Assembly (NCBI RefSeq): GCF_005146945.1
Contig: NZ_SWMS01000005.1
Location: 186,001 to 250,000 of the forward strand
DNA: 64,000 nt
Origin: Prauserella endophytica
GTDB taxonomy: Bacteria > Actinomycetota > Actinomycetes > Mycobacteriales > Pseudonocardiaceae
Direction: 5' to 3'
Below, in pieces: positions 48,283 to 56,662 of the stretch. Each line of letters opens with the position of its first letter. Position 1 is the first letter of the stretch. A model generated the notes under the pieces. That model ran no database searches. It had not been told where the DNA came from and saw only the letters and a list, made by a program, of their open reading frames with translations. A program made the translations under genes and the position numbers.

Positions 48283-49092
48283 TCACGCAACGTGTTCGGC
48301 GTAGGACGTGATCATCTGGCGAATCACCTGGTCACCGGGCTGCTGCCACAGCTGCGCGTTGAACACCTCGACCTCGATCGGCCCGAGGTAGCCCGCCGCC
48401 TCCACGCACGAGCGGAGCCGGCGATGGTCGATCGGGCCGTCGCCAGGGAGCGCCCGGCCGAGGAACGTGTCGGTGAGGGGCACCAGCTGGTCGCACACGT
48501 GGAAGCCGAGGATCCGGCCGGCCGCCTTCGCGATGGATTCCTCGACGCGGGGGTCCCACCAGACGTGGAACTCGTCCACGACCACGCCCACTGCCTCGGC
48601 GGGGTGCTCCTCGGCGAGCGCCAGCGCCTGGTCCAGGGTGGAGAGCACCGACCGTTCGGCGCACTGCATCGGGTGCAAAGGCTCCAGGCCGAGCCGCACA
48701 CCGCGCTCGAGCGCGTACGGCGCCAGCTCGCCCAGCCCGTCGGCCACCCGCTGCCGGGAGCCGGCCAGGTCGTTGTCCGCGATGCCGCCGACCACGAGCA
48801 CGAGCACGTCGGTGCCCAGCGCCGCCGCCTCGTCGATCGCCTCACGGGTGTCTGCGACGCCGTCCACAGGGGACCCTTCCGGCGTGATGCCGGTCAGAAA
48901 CCCACCGCGGCACAGGGAGGAAACGCGCACCCCGTGCTTCTTGAGCAGCTTCGCCGCCTCGTCGACGCCGATCTCGGCGACCTTGTCGCGCCACGGGGCG
49001 ATCCAGCCGACGCCGTTCTCGGCGCAGCCCGCGATGGCCTCGGGCAGCGACCACCGCTTCGTCGTGATCTGGTTCAGGCTCAGCCGCTCCAT
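48283..49092 (-). CDS. sugar phosphate isomerase/epimerase-family TIM barrel protein
   Basis: AP-endonuclease-2-like TIM barrel, 269 residues, of the IolE/hydroxypyruvate isomerase type. Metal-site residues expected in this fold are readable as GLEPLHPM (Glu), VVDEFHVWWD (Asp, His), GFHVCDQ (His, Asp) and IEVEVFN (Glu). It is cytosolic, without signal. Its ATG overlaps the stop of the DUF993 gene by one base (TGATG), so the two are made together under LacI-type boxes at 50267-50294. It probably isomerises, epimerises or dehydrates a sugar intermediate. Confidence 0.82.
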   Translation of the reverse strand: MERLSLNQITTKRWSLPEAIAGCAENGVGWIAPWRDKVAEIGVDEAAKLLKKHGVRVSSLCRGGFLTGITPEGSPVDGVADTREAIDEAAALGTDVLVLVVGGIADNDLAGSRQRVADGLGELAPYALERGVRLGLEPLHPMQCAERSVLSTLDQALALAEEHPAEAVGVVVDEFHVWWDPRVEESIAKAAGRILGFHVCDQLVPLTDTFLGRALPGDGPIDHRRLRSCVEAAGYLGPIEVEVFNAQLWQQPGDQVIRQMITSYAEHVA

Positions 49093-50249
49093 CACGCCAC
49101 CCCCGCCACGCTCAGCAGCGGGCGCATCCGCGCGACCGCCAGTTCCGGATCCGTCAGCACCCCGGCCTCGTCGGCCAGCCGCAGCACGTCGGCCAGGTGC
49201 ACGATCGAGCGCGCCGACTCGAGGCCGCCGACCATGCGGAAGTGGGGCTGGTGGCCGTTCAGCCAGGCCAGGAACACCACGCCGACCTTGTAGTGCTGGG
49301 TCGGCGCGCGGAAGATCTCGCGCGAGAGTGCCACGGTCGGGCCGAACAGCTCGTGAAAACCCGCCGGGTCGCCGGCGTCGAGCCGGGCGAGCGCCGCGCC
49401 CGCGACCGGGGCGATCGGGTCGAAGATGCCGAGCAGCGCCTCGCTGTGCCCCTGCTCGTCGCCCGCGATGAGGTCGGGGTAGTTGAAGTCGTCGCCGGTG
49501 TAGCAGGCGACTCCCTCGGGCAGCGCGCGGCGGAACTCGGTCTCCACGTCGGCGTCGAGCACGGAGACCTTCACGCCCGCGATCACGTCGGCGTGCTCCG
49601 CGCACAGCGAGGCCAGCTCCGCCGCCGCGGCGCGGACGTCGGAGTGACCCCAGTAGCCTGCCAGCGCGGGGTCGAACATCTCACCGAGCCAGTGCAGCAG
49701 GACCTTGCCCTCGGCTCCGGACAGCAGTTTGCCGTACGCCGAGCGGTAGTCGGCGGGCCCGGACGCGACGGCGGCGAGCGCGCGGCTGGCCATGATCACC
49801 GGGGTCGCGCCCTCACCGCTCACGAGTTCGAGCTGCTCGCGCCACGCGGCCACGATCTTGTCCACAGTGGATGGCCCTGGCGGGAGCTGGTCGGTGCCGA
49901 CTCCGGCGCACCAGCGGCCATTCGACTCGCGGGCCGCCGCTCCGGTGCGCCGGATCAGCTCCTGGGTGGCGGCCCAGTCGAGGCCCATGCCGCGCTGCGC
50001 GGTGTCCATCGCCTCGGCGACCCCGAGCCCGCACGACCACAGGTGGTGGCGGAACGCGAGCGTGCTGTCCCAGTCGAGCGCCACCGCGTGCGCGGGATCG
50101 CCGGGGGAGAGCGGGTCGGCCACGACGTGGGCGGCGGCGTAGGCGACGCGCGAGCGTGGCGGTTCGGCGGGAGCCTCCGGAACCGTGCGGCCGGACGGCG
50201 ACCAGTTTTCGAGCGTGCCGTCCCTTGTGGGTAGCAGCAACCCAGTCAT
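49092..50249 (-). CDS. DUF993 (dihydrodipicolinate synthase-like) protein
   Basis: A 385-residue protein of the DUF993 family, whose fold is thought to resemble class I aldolases of the dihydrodipicolinate synthase group. A candidate Schiff-base lysine is in VIAGVKVSVLD, just after strand 6 as expected. Other landmarks are HAVALDWDSTLAFRHHLWSCGLG and FDPALAGYWGHSDV. The first gene of a two-gene operon with the TIM-barrel protein, it starts just below two LacI-type boxes. An aldolase or lyase role in the local sugar pathway is inference. Confidence 0.72.
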   Translation of the reverse strand: MTGLLLPTRDGTLENWSPSGRTVPEAPAEPPRSRVAYAAAHVVADPLSPGDPAHAVALDWDSTLAFRHHLWSCGLGVAEAMDTAQRGMGLDWAATQELIRRTGAAARESNGRWCAGVGTDQLPPGPSTVDKIVAAWREQLELVSGEGATPVIMASRALAAVASGPADYRSAYGKLLSGAEGKVLLHWLGEMFDPALAGYWGHSDVRAAAAELASLCAEHADVIAGVKVSVLDADVETEFRRALPEGVACYTGDDFNYPDLIAGDEQGHSEALLGIFDPIAPVAGAALARLDAGDPAGFHELFGPTVALSREIFRAPTQHYKVGVVFLAWLNGHQPHFRMVGGLESARSIVHLADVLRLADEAGVLTDPELAVARMRPLLSVAGVA

Positions 50250-50266
50250 GACAACTCCGTCTCTGC

Positions 50267-50294
50267 TGAAAGCGCTTGCAAGAAAGCGTTTTCA
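50267..50294. promoter_or_regulatory. two tandem LacI-type boxes upstream of the DUF993 operon
   Basis: TGAAAGCGCTTGCA (50267-50280) is followed directly by AGAAAGCGTTTTCA (50281-50294). Both are near-palindromes of GAAAGCGCTTTC with a central CG, the hallmark of LacI-family operators. They lie 18 bp before the ATG at 50249 on the minus strand. The same motif occurs twice before the permease/lacI pair and once before the ThuA-dehydrogenase gene. Confidence 0.8.
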
Positions 50295-50336
50295 GACACC
50301 ATAGGACACCGCCCCGAGCCGGGACAAGGACAAGGA

Positions 50337-51473
50337 CTACGCCAGTGGATCGACGGCCAGCTCGCGCACCACGGCCTCGTCCACCTCGACGCCGAGCCCT
50401 GGGCCCGTGGGCACGTCGGCCACGCCGCCCTTGACCTCGACGCCGGAGGCGTACACGGAATCGACGAACTGCCTGCCGTTGAGGTCGACGGGTGTGTCGA
50501 TGCCGAACGCGGCGAACAGGTGCAGCGAAGCCGCGAGCCCGAGGTCGGAATCGGTGAGCCCGGAGCCCATCAGCCGCACGCCGCAGTCCTCGGCGAGCTG
50601 GCACAGTCGCAGCGACAGCGTGAGGCCGCCGCTGCGCTGCACCTTGGCGATCGCGACGTCCACGGCGTCGAGCTTCACGAACGTCGCGAGGTCCGTCGGG
50701 TGCCGCAGACTCTCGTCGAGCGCGACGGGAACGGGGGAGTCCGCGCGCAGCCTGCGCAGACCCGCGATGTCGTTGGCGGGCAACGGTTGTTCGAACGCGG
50801 TGACGCCGAGCGCGTCCAGCTCGCGCGAGAGCCGCAGTGCCGCGTCGACCGTGAAGCCCTGGTTGGCGTCGACCCACAGTGGGGCCTTCGGCGCGGCCTC
50901 GCGGACGGCCCGCACCACGGCGAGGTCCTCGCGTTCGCCGTGCAGCCCGATCTTGACCTTGAACGCGTCGTAGCCGAGCTCCCTGCCCTCGGCGACACAG
51001 TCGGCGACCTCGTTCGCCGTCTGCCCCGACACCATCCAGCCCAGCGTGATGCGGTCGCGCCGCCGCCTGCCCCACAGGGTGCTCACCGGCACGCCGAGCG
51101 CGCGGCCGAGCAGGTCGTGCAGCGCCATGTCGACGGCGGCCTTCGCCAGCGGCGAGCCGATCGTGAAGCCGCGGTTGATCGCGCGATCGAACGCGGTGGT
51201 CAGCCCGTCGAGGTCCCAGCAGGGCCTGCCCAGCACGGCGGGTGCGAGGTAGCGGTCGATCGTGGTGACGATCGACTCCGTCGTCTCGTACGTCCACGCG
51301 GGAATCGGCGTGGCCTCGCCCCAGCCGTGCACGCCGTCGGCGCTCACCTTCACCAGCACGCGGATGCTCGGGGAGCCCGCGACGGCGACGGAGCCGCCGG
51401 AGACGCCGAAGGACCGGAGCGTCGGCAGGGCCACCGCGAACGTCTCGATCTTGTCGATCGTCAGGTCTCGCAT
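50337..51473 (-). CDS. enolase-superfamily enzyme, muconate-lactonizing subgroup
   Basis: Mg-dependent (beta/alpha)7-barrel enzyme, 378 residues. The N-terminal capping domain includes the flexible loop before RVLVKVSADGVHGWGEATP. Catalytic motifs are KxK (FKVKIG), the metal ligands in WVDANQG, FEQPLP and ALDES, and a second catalytic Lys in AIAKVQRSGGL, the pattern of the muconate-lactonizing/dipeptide-epimerase subgroup. The actual reaction (cycloisomerase, epimerase or dehydratase) is undetermined. The start ATG 51473 lies 6 bp after the lacI stop (51479) on the same strand, suggesting co-expression. Confidence 0.85.
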   Translation of the reverse strand: MRDLTIDKIETFAVALPTLRSFGVSGGSVAVAGSPSIRVLVKVSADGVHGWGEATPIPAWTYETTESIVTTIDRYLAPAVLGRPCWDLDGLTTAFDRAINRGFTIGSPLAKAAVDMALHDLLGRALGVPVSTLWGRRRRDRITLGWMVSGQTANEVADCVAEGRELGYDAFKVKIGLHGEREDLAVVRAVREAAPKAPLWVDANQGFTVDAALRLSRELDALGVTAFEQPLPANDIAGLRRLRADSPVPVALDESLRHPTDLATFVKLDAVDVAIAKVQRSGGLTLSLRLCQLAEDCGVRLMGSGLTDSDLGLAASLHLFAAFGIDTPVDLNGRQFVDSVYASGVEVKGGVADVPTGPGLGVEVDEAVVRELAVDPLA

Positions 51474-51478
51474 CGTTG

Positions 51479-52507
51479 CTACACCTCTCTCGTACTGGCT
51501 CTGACCACGACCTCGCCGGGCAGGCGCAGCACGCGGCTGCGAGTGCCGCGGTTGCCCCGGAACGCCAGCTCCATGGCCCGCTCGCCGAGCTCCTCCAGCG
51601 GGAGCTTGACAGTGGTGAGCGGCGGGGACAGGTCGCGCACGACGGGAATGTCGTCGAACCCGGCGAGCGACACGTCGTCGGGCACGGAACGGCCGGACTC
51701 GCGCAGTGCCGTGAGCGCGCCGATCGCCATCACGTCGGTGACGGCGAACACGCACGTCGCGTCGAGCCCCCTGGCGAGCAGCTCCGACATCGCGGCGTGG
51801 CCGCCGTCGCGGGTGAAGGCTCCCTCCACCACGGCCGATTCGGGCAGCTCAACGCCGGCCTCGGCGAGAGTCTCGCGGAACCCGGCGAGCCGGTCGACCA
51901 CGGTGGTGAGGGCGCGCGGGCCGGTGAGCACCGCGAACCGGCGGTGGCCCAGCTCGAGCAGCGCCTTGGCGAGCGCCGCGGCGCCCTCCTTGTTCTCCGG
52001 CTGCACGCTGTCGACGCGCAGGCTGCGGTGGCGGCTCACCACGGCGACCTGGCCGCCGCCCCTGCGGTAGGGGTCGATCTCGGCGGCGAGCGCGCGTTCC
52101 CACGCCTTGTCCTCGAAGCCGGAGCCGACCAGCAGGATGGCCGACGCGCGCTGGGCCCGCAGCATCGAGATGTAGGCGATCTCCTTCTGCGGGTCGCGGA
52201 AGGTGCTGGCGAGCATCACGAGCAGCCCGTTGTCGCCCGCCACCCGCATGACCCCGCGGGCGATTGCCGCGAAGTACGGGTCGCTGACGTCGTGGCAGAT
52301 GACGCCGACTGTGCGGTGGGATGCCCCGGCCAGCGCCTGCGCGTGCGCGTTGGGCGTGTACGCGAGCTTCTCGGCCGCCGCGAGCACCCGCTCGCGCAGG
52401 TCCGTGCGGACCTTGGTGGTGCCGTTCAGCGCTCTGGACGCGGTGGCCAGCGACACCTCCGCGGCGCGGGCGACGTCCTCGAGCGTGACGTGTGGGTGAG
52501 CGTCCAT
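51479..52507 (-). CDS. LacI-family transcriptional regulator
   Basis: Sugar-responsive repressor, 342 residues. The HTH and hinge are VTLEDVARAAEVSLATASRALNGTTKV; the periplasmic-binding-like core has TVGVICHDVSDPYFAAIARGV and SLAGFDDIPVVRDLSPPLTTVKLP. The ATG at 52507 has GGGAG six bases upstream. It is divergent from the ABC permease, and the gap holds two matching boxes, so it probably controls itself, the enolase gene below it and the importer operon. The same boxes elsewhere mark it as the local master regulator. Confidence 0.92.
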   Translation of the reverse strand: MDAHPHVTLEDVARAAEVSLATASRALNGTTKVRTDLRERVLAAAEKLAYTPNAHAQALAGASHRTVGVICHDVSDPYFAAIARGVMRVAGDNGLLVMLASTFRDPQKEIAYISMLRAQRASAILLVGSGFEDKAWERALAAEIDPYRRGGGQVAVVSRHRSLRVDSVQPENKEGAAALAKALLELGHRRFAVLTGPRALTTVVDRLAGFRETLAEAGVELPESAVVEGAFTRDGGHAAMSELLARGLDATCVFAVTDVMAIGALTALRESGRSVPDDVSLAGFDDIPVVRDLSPPLTTVKLPLEELGERAMELAFRGNRGTRSRVLRLPGEVVVRASTREV

Positions 52508-52563
52508 GCGCAACTCCCGGTTAAAGAAAGCTTGACCGAGTTTCCCGGTCTGCATACTCTACC

Positions 52564-52590
52564 TGAAAGCGCATTCAGAAAGCGCATTCA
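52564..52590. promoter_or_regulatory. two tandem LacI-type boxes between divergent lacI and ABC importer genes
   Basis: GAAAGCGCATTCA occurs twice without a gap (52565-52577 and 52578-52590), preceded by T, giving TGAAAGCGCATTCA. They lie about 60 bp before the permease ATG at 52653 and 57 bp from the lacI start on the other strand. Position and likeness to the boxes at 50267 and 56619 support direct control by the LacI protein. Confidence 0.8.
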
Positions 52591-52652
52591 GAGATCCGGG
52601 TCCCGGTCTCGATCAGGTGCTTTCCGACACGTTCGCAGGCGAACGGAGGGTC

Positions 52653-53540
52653 ATGGTCACGCACAGTCAGTCGGCACGCACCGAGCCCGCAGGGCCACCA
52701 GGTCCGACATCCTCGGCAGGAGTATCCGAGCGGGCGCGGCCAGGGATCGCGCAGCGTATCCTCGGCTTCACCGAGCGCGGCTGGCGGCCCATCGCCCTGC
52801 TCGTGGTGCTGTTCTTCGCGTGGTGGGCGGTGACGGCGGCGGAGCTGATCGAGCCCTACCTGGTGCCCTCGCCCGGCGACACGTTCGACGCGATCGCCAG
52901 CCGCCCGGACTACTTCTGGGAGCACACCTGGGCCACGACCTACGAGACGCTGCTCGGCTTCGTCATCGCCGCGGCCGTCGGCGTCTTCGCCGCCGTGGTG
53001 ATGGTGCAGTCGGCGACCGTCGAGAAGACGCTGTACCCGCTGCTGCTCTTCGCACAGGTCATCCCGAAGATCGCCATCGCGCCGCTGTTCGTGGTGTGGC
53101 TCGGCTTCGGGATCGGCCCCAAGATCGTGGTCGCCGTCCTGATGGCGTTCTTCCCCGTGGTGATCTCGATGGTCACCGGGCTCAAGTCCGTCGACCCCGA
53201 GATGCTGCAGCTCTCGGCCACGATGGGCGCCAAGCCGGGGCAGACGTTCTGGAAGATCCGGTTCCCGGCGTCGCTGCCGCACCTGTTCTCCGGGCTGAAG
53301 GTCGCCGCGACCATGGCCGTCACCGGCGCGGTGGTCGGCGAGTTCGTCGGCGCCGACGCCGGGCTGGGCTTCGTCATCCTGCAGGCCAACGGAAACCTCG
53401 ACACCCCGGTGCTCTTCGCGGGGCTGCTGATCATGTCGCTGCTCGGTGTCCTGCTGTTCGTGCTCGTGGAGTGGCTCGAGCACCTCGTGCTCCCGTGGCA
53501 CGCGAGCAGGCGCACCGAAGGCGTCACCACAACGCTGTGA
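52653..53540 (+). CDS. ABC transporter permease, NitT/TauT type
   Basis: Six-helix permease of the SsuC/TauC family, 295 residues, with a long polar N-terminus (about 45 residues) before the first helix. The EAA loop reads LSATMGAKPGQTFWKIRFPASLPHLF. The ATG at 52653 follows GGAGG at only three bases, so a slightly different start cannot be excluded; an upstream GTG at 52617 is in frame. It opens the importer operon permease - binding protein - ATPase - oxidoreductase, under LacI-type boxes. Confidence 0.9.
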   Translation: MVTHSQSARTEPAGPPGPTSSAGVSERARPGIAQRILGFTERGWRPIALLVVLFFAWWAVTAAELIEPYLVPSPGDTFDAIASRPDYFWEHTWATTYETLLGFVIAAAVGVFAAVVMVQSATVEKTLYPLLLFAQVIPKIAIAPLFVVWLGFGIGPKIVVAVLMAFFPVVISMVTGLKSVDPEMLQLSATMGAKPGQTFWKIRFPASLPHLFSGLKVAATMAVTGAVVGEFVGADAGLGFVILQANGNLDTPVLFAGLLIMSLLGVLLFVLVEWLEHLVLPWHASRRTEGVTTTL

Positions 53541-53566
53541 GATCCCTTGCGAGACAAAGGAAAACC

Positions 53567-54595
53567 ATGAAACTTCCCGCACTAGTGAAGAGTGCCGTCA
53601 GTGTGGCCGCCGTGCTGCTGCTCACCGCGGGCTGCGGCGGCTCCGAGCCGGAGACCACCACCAACGCCCAGGGCGAGACGCTCGACAAGGTCACGCTGAC
53701 CCTCAACTGGTACCCCTACGGCGAGCACGCGCCGTTCTACTACGGCAAGGCGCAGGGAATCTACGAGGAGCACGGGATCGACCTGGAGATCAGGGCGGGC
53801 CAGGGGTCGCAGAAGACCGTCCAGGCCACCGCGGCCGGGCAGACCGACTTCGGCTGGGCCGACACGCCGGCCCTGCTCGCGGGCGTTTCGCAGGGCCTCG
53901 ACGTCAAGAGCATCGGCGTGTTCCTGCAGACAACGCCGTCGTCGGTGCAGTTCTTCAGCGAGCAGAACGTCTCCTCGCCTGCCGACCTCAAGGGCAAGAC
54001 CATCGCGAGCACGGCGGGTGACGCGCTGACCAAGACCTTCCCGGCATTCCTCCAGGCCAACGGGCTCGCCGAGGGCGACGTGCGCATCCAGAACACCGAC
54101 GCCGCCGGGAAGATGGCCGCCGTCATGTCGGGCCAGACCGACGCGCTGCTCGGCTACGCGACCGACCAGGGCCCGACGATGCAGGAGAAGGCGGGCAAGG
54201 AGGTCTCCTACCTCCGCTTCGCCGACAACGGGCTGAACTTCTACTCGAACGGCCTCATCGCCTCGCAGGAGGTCATCGACGACCGGGGCGACCTCGCCCA
54301 GCGCATGGTCGCCGCGACGAGCGAGGCGTGGACCGCGGTGCAGCAGGACCAGCAGGCCGCCGTCGACGCCATGCAGGGCTCCTCGGAGCAGCTGCCGTCG
54401 AAGCAGGTGCTCGCCGAGCAACTCGCCTCGACGCTGGAGCTGCTGCACACCGACGCCACGGAGGGCCAGGCGCCCGGGGTGAACAACGAGGAGGACTGGA
54501 AGAAGACCATCCAGATCTTCGCCGACGCCGGCGTGATCTCCAGTGCCGAAGAGCCCAGCGCCTACTGGGTCAGTGAGCTCGCACCGAAGGAATGA
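53567..54595 (+). CDS. ABC transporter substrate-binding lipoprotein (NMT1/THI5-like)
   Basis: Solute-binding protein, 342 residues, with lipoprotein signal and lipobox LLLTAGC (Cys23). The NMT1/THI5 pattern is visible in VTLTLNWYPYGEHAPFYYGKAQGIYEEHGIDL, FGWADTPALLAG and SSPADLKGKTIAS. Members of this family bind pyrimidine precursors, riboflavin-like or other small polar molecules, not usually sugars. ATG with AAAGGA upstream; 26 bp after the permease stop. Confidence 0.9.
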   Translation: MKLPALVKSAVSVAAVLLLTAGCGGSEPETTTNAQGETLDKVTLTLNWYPYGEHAPFYYGKAQGIYEEHGIDLEIRAGQGSQKTVQATAAGQTDFGWADTPALLAGVSQGLDVKSIGVFLQTTPSSVQFFSEQNVSSPADLKGKTIASTAGDALTKTFPAFLQANGLAEGDVRIQNTDAAGKMAAVMSGQTDALLGYATDQGPTMQEKAGKEVSYLRFADNGLNFYSNGLIASQEVIDDRGDLAQRMVAATSEAWTAVQQDQQAAVDAMQGSSEQLPSKQVLAEQLASTLELLHTDATEGQAPGVNNEEDWKKTIQIFADAGVISSAEEPSAYWVSELAPKE

Positions 54596-54605
54596 GTTGA
54601 GGCAG

Positions 54606-55382
<777 letters not shown>

Positions 55383-55394
55383 GAAAGGTGTTCC

Positions 55395-56555
55395 ATGGCG
55401 GCGAACGAGGAACGGTCCGTCGGGATCGTCATGAACGGGGTCACCGGTCGCATGGGCTACCGGCAGCACCTCGTGCGGTCGATCCTGGCGATCCGGGAGC
55501 AGGGCGGGCTGCGGCTGCCCGACGGCACGGCGTTGCGTCCTGAGCCGATTCTGGTGGGCCGCAACGAGAGCAAGCTCGCGTCCATCGCGAAGGAGCACGG
55601 TCTCGACCGGTGGACGACCGATCTGGACGAGGCGCTGAAGGCACCCGGAGCCGAGATCTACTTCGACGCCCAGGTGACCAGCCGCCGCGTCGACGGCGTG
55701 AAGAAGGCCGTCGCCGCGGGACTGCACGTGTACACCGAGAAGCCGACCGCGGAGGACACGGAGACGGCGCTGGAGCTGGCCCGGATCGTGAACGCGGCGG
55801 GCGTGAAGGCGGGCGTGGTGCAGGACAAGCTCTTCCTGCCCGGCCTGCTCAAGCTCAAGCGGCTCGTCGACGGCGGCTTCTTCGGCAGGATCCTCTCGGT
55901 GCGCGGCGAGTTCGGCTACTGGGTGTTCGAGGGTGACTGGCAGGAGGCGCAGCGGCCCTCGTGGAACTACCGCGCCGAGGACGGCGGCGGCATCATCATC
56001 GACATGTTCTGCCACTGGCGGTACGTGCTGGAGGAGATCTTCGGTCCGGTCCGCTCGGTGCAGGCGCTCGCGGCGACCCACATCCCGGAACGGGTCGGCG
56101 AGGACGAGCAGCCCTACACCTGCACGGCCGACGACGCCGCGTACGGCATCTTCGAGCTCGACGGCGGCATCGTCGCGCAGGTCAACTCCTCCTGGACGAC
56201 GCGGGTGTTCCGCGACGAGCTGGTGGAGTTCCAGGTGGACGGCACCGAGGGCAGTGCCGTCGCCGGGCTGCGCCGCTGCCGCGTCCAGCACCGCTCCACG
56301 ACCCCGAAGCCGGTGTGGAACCCCGACCTGCCCGCGACCGAGGACTTCCGGTCGCAGTGGCAGGAGGTGCCGGACAACGCCGACTTCGACAACGGGTTCA
56401 AGGCACAGTGGGAGATGTTCCTCCGGCACGTGGCGGCTGACGAGCCGTTCCCGTGGGACTTCCTGGCCGGCGCGCGAGGCGTGCAGCTGGCCGAGCTCGG
56501 GCTGCGGTCGGCAAGGGAGGGTCGCAGGATCGCGGTCCCCGAGCTCACTCTCTGA
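55395..56555 (+). CDS. Gfo/Idh/MocA-family oxidoreductase
   Basis: NAD(P)-dependent sugar dehydrogenase-type protein, 386 residues. The nucleotide fold starts GIVMNGVTGRMGYRQH, an unusual fingerprint resembling that of dihydrodipicolinate reductase. The family Lys is in the VYTEKPTAED motif, and the C-terminal domain has the DMFCHWRYVLEEIFG segment. It is the last gene of the LacI-controlled importer operon, so it probably oxidises the imported compound or a derivative, for instance to a 3-keto sugar; this is inference. AGAAAGG precedes the ATG. Confidence 0.88.
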   Translation: MAANEERSVGIVMNGVTGRMGYRQHLVRSILAIREQGGLRLPDGTALRPEPILVGRNESKLASIAKEHGLDRWTTDLDEALKAPGAEIYFDAQVTSRRVDGVKKAVAAGLHVYTEKPTAEDTETALELARIVNAAGVKAGVVQDKLFLPGLLKLKRLVDGGFFGRILSVRGEFGYWVFEGDWQEAQRPSWNYRAEDGGGIIIDMFCHWRYVLEEIFGPVRSVQALAATHIPERVGEDEQPYTCTADDAAYGIFELDGGIVAQVNSSWTTRVFRDELVEFQVDGTEGSAVAGLRRCRVQHRSTTPKPVWNPDLPATEDFRSQWQEVPDNADFDNGFKAQWEMFLRHVAADEPFPWDFLAGARGVQLAELGLRSAREGRRIAVPELTL

Positions 56556-56618
56556 TCCACTTTTCCCTGTTTCACCTTTCCCGGCACGACAACTGAATAT
56601 CTCCCGGCATGTACGAAG

Positions 56619-56632
56619 TGAAAGCGCTTTCG
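56619..56632. promoter_or_regulatory. LacI-type box upstream of the ThuA-dehydrogenase gene
   Basis: TGAAAGCGCTTTCG contains the perfect 12-bp palindrome GAAAGCGCTTTC. It is 31 bp before the chosen ATG at 56663 and would overlap the transcript start or promoter. It is the best match of the five boxes. Confidence 0.8.
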
Positions 56633-56662
56633 GTAACGCTGAAACTCAATGGAGAGGTACAC

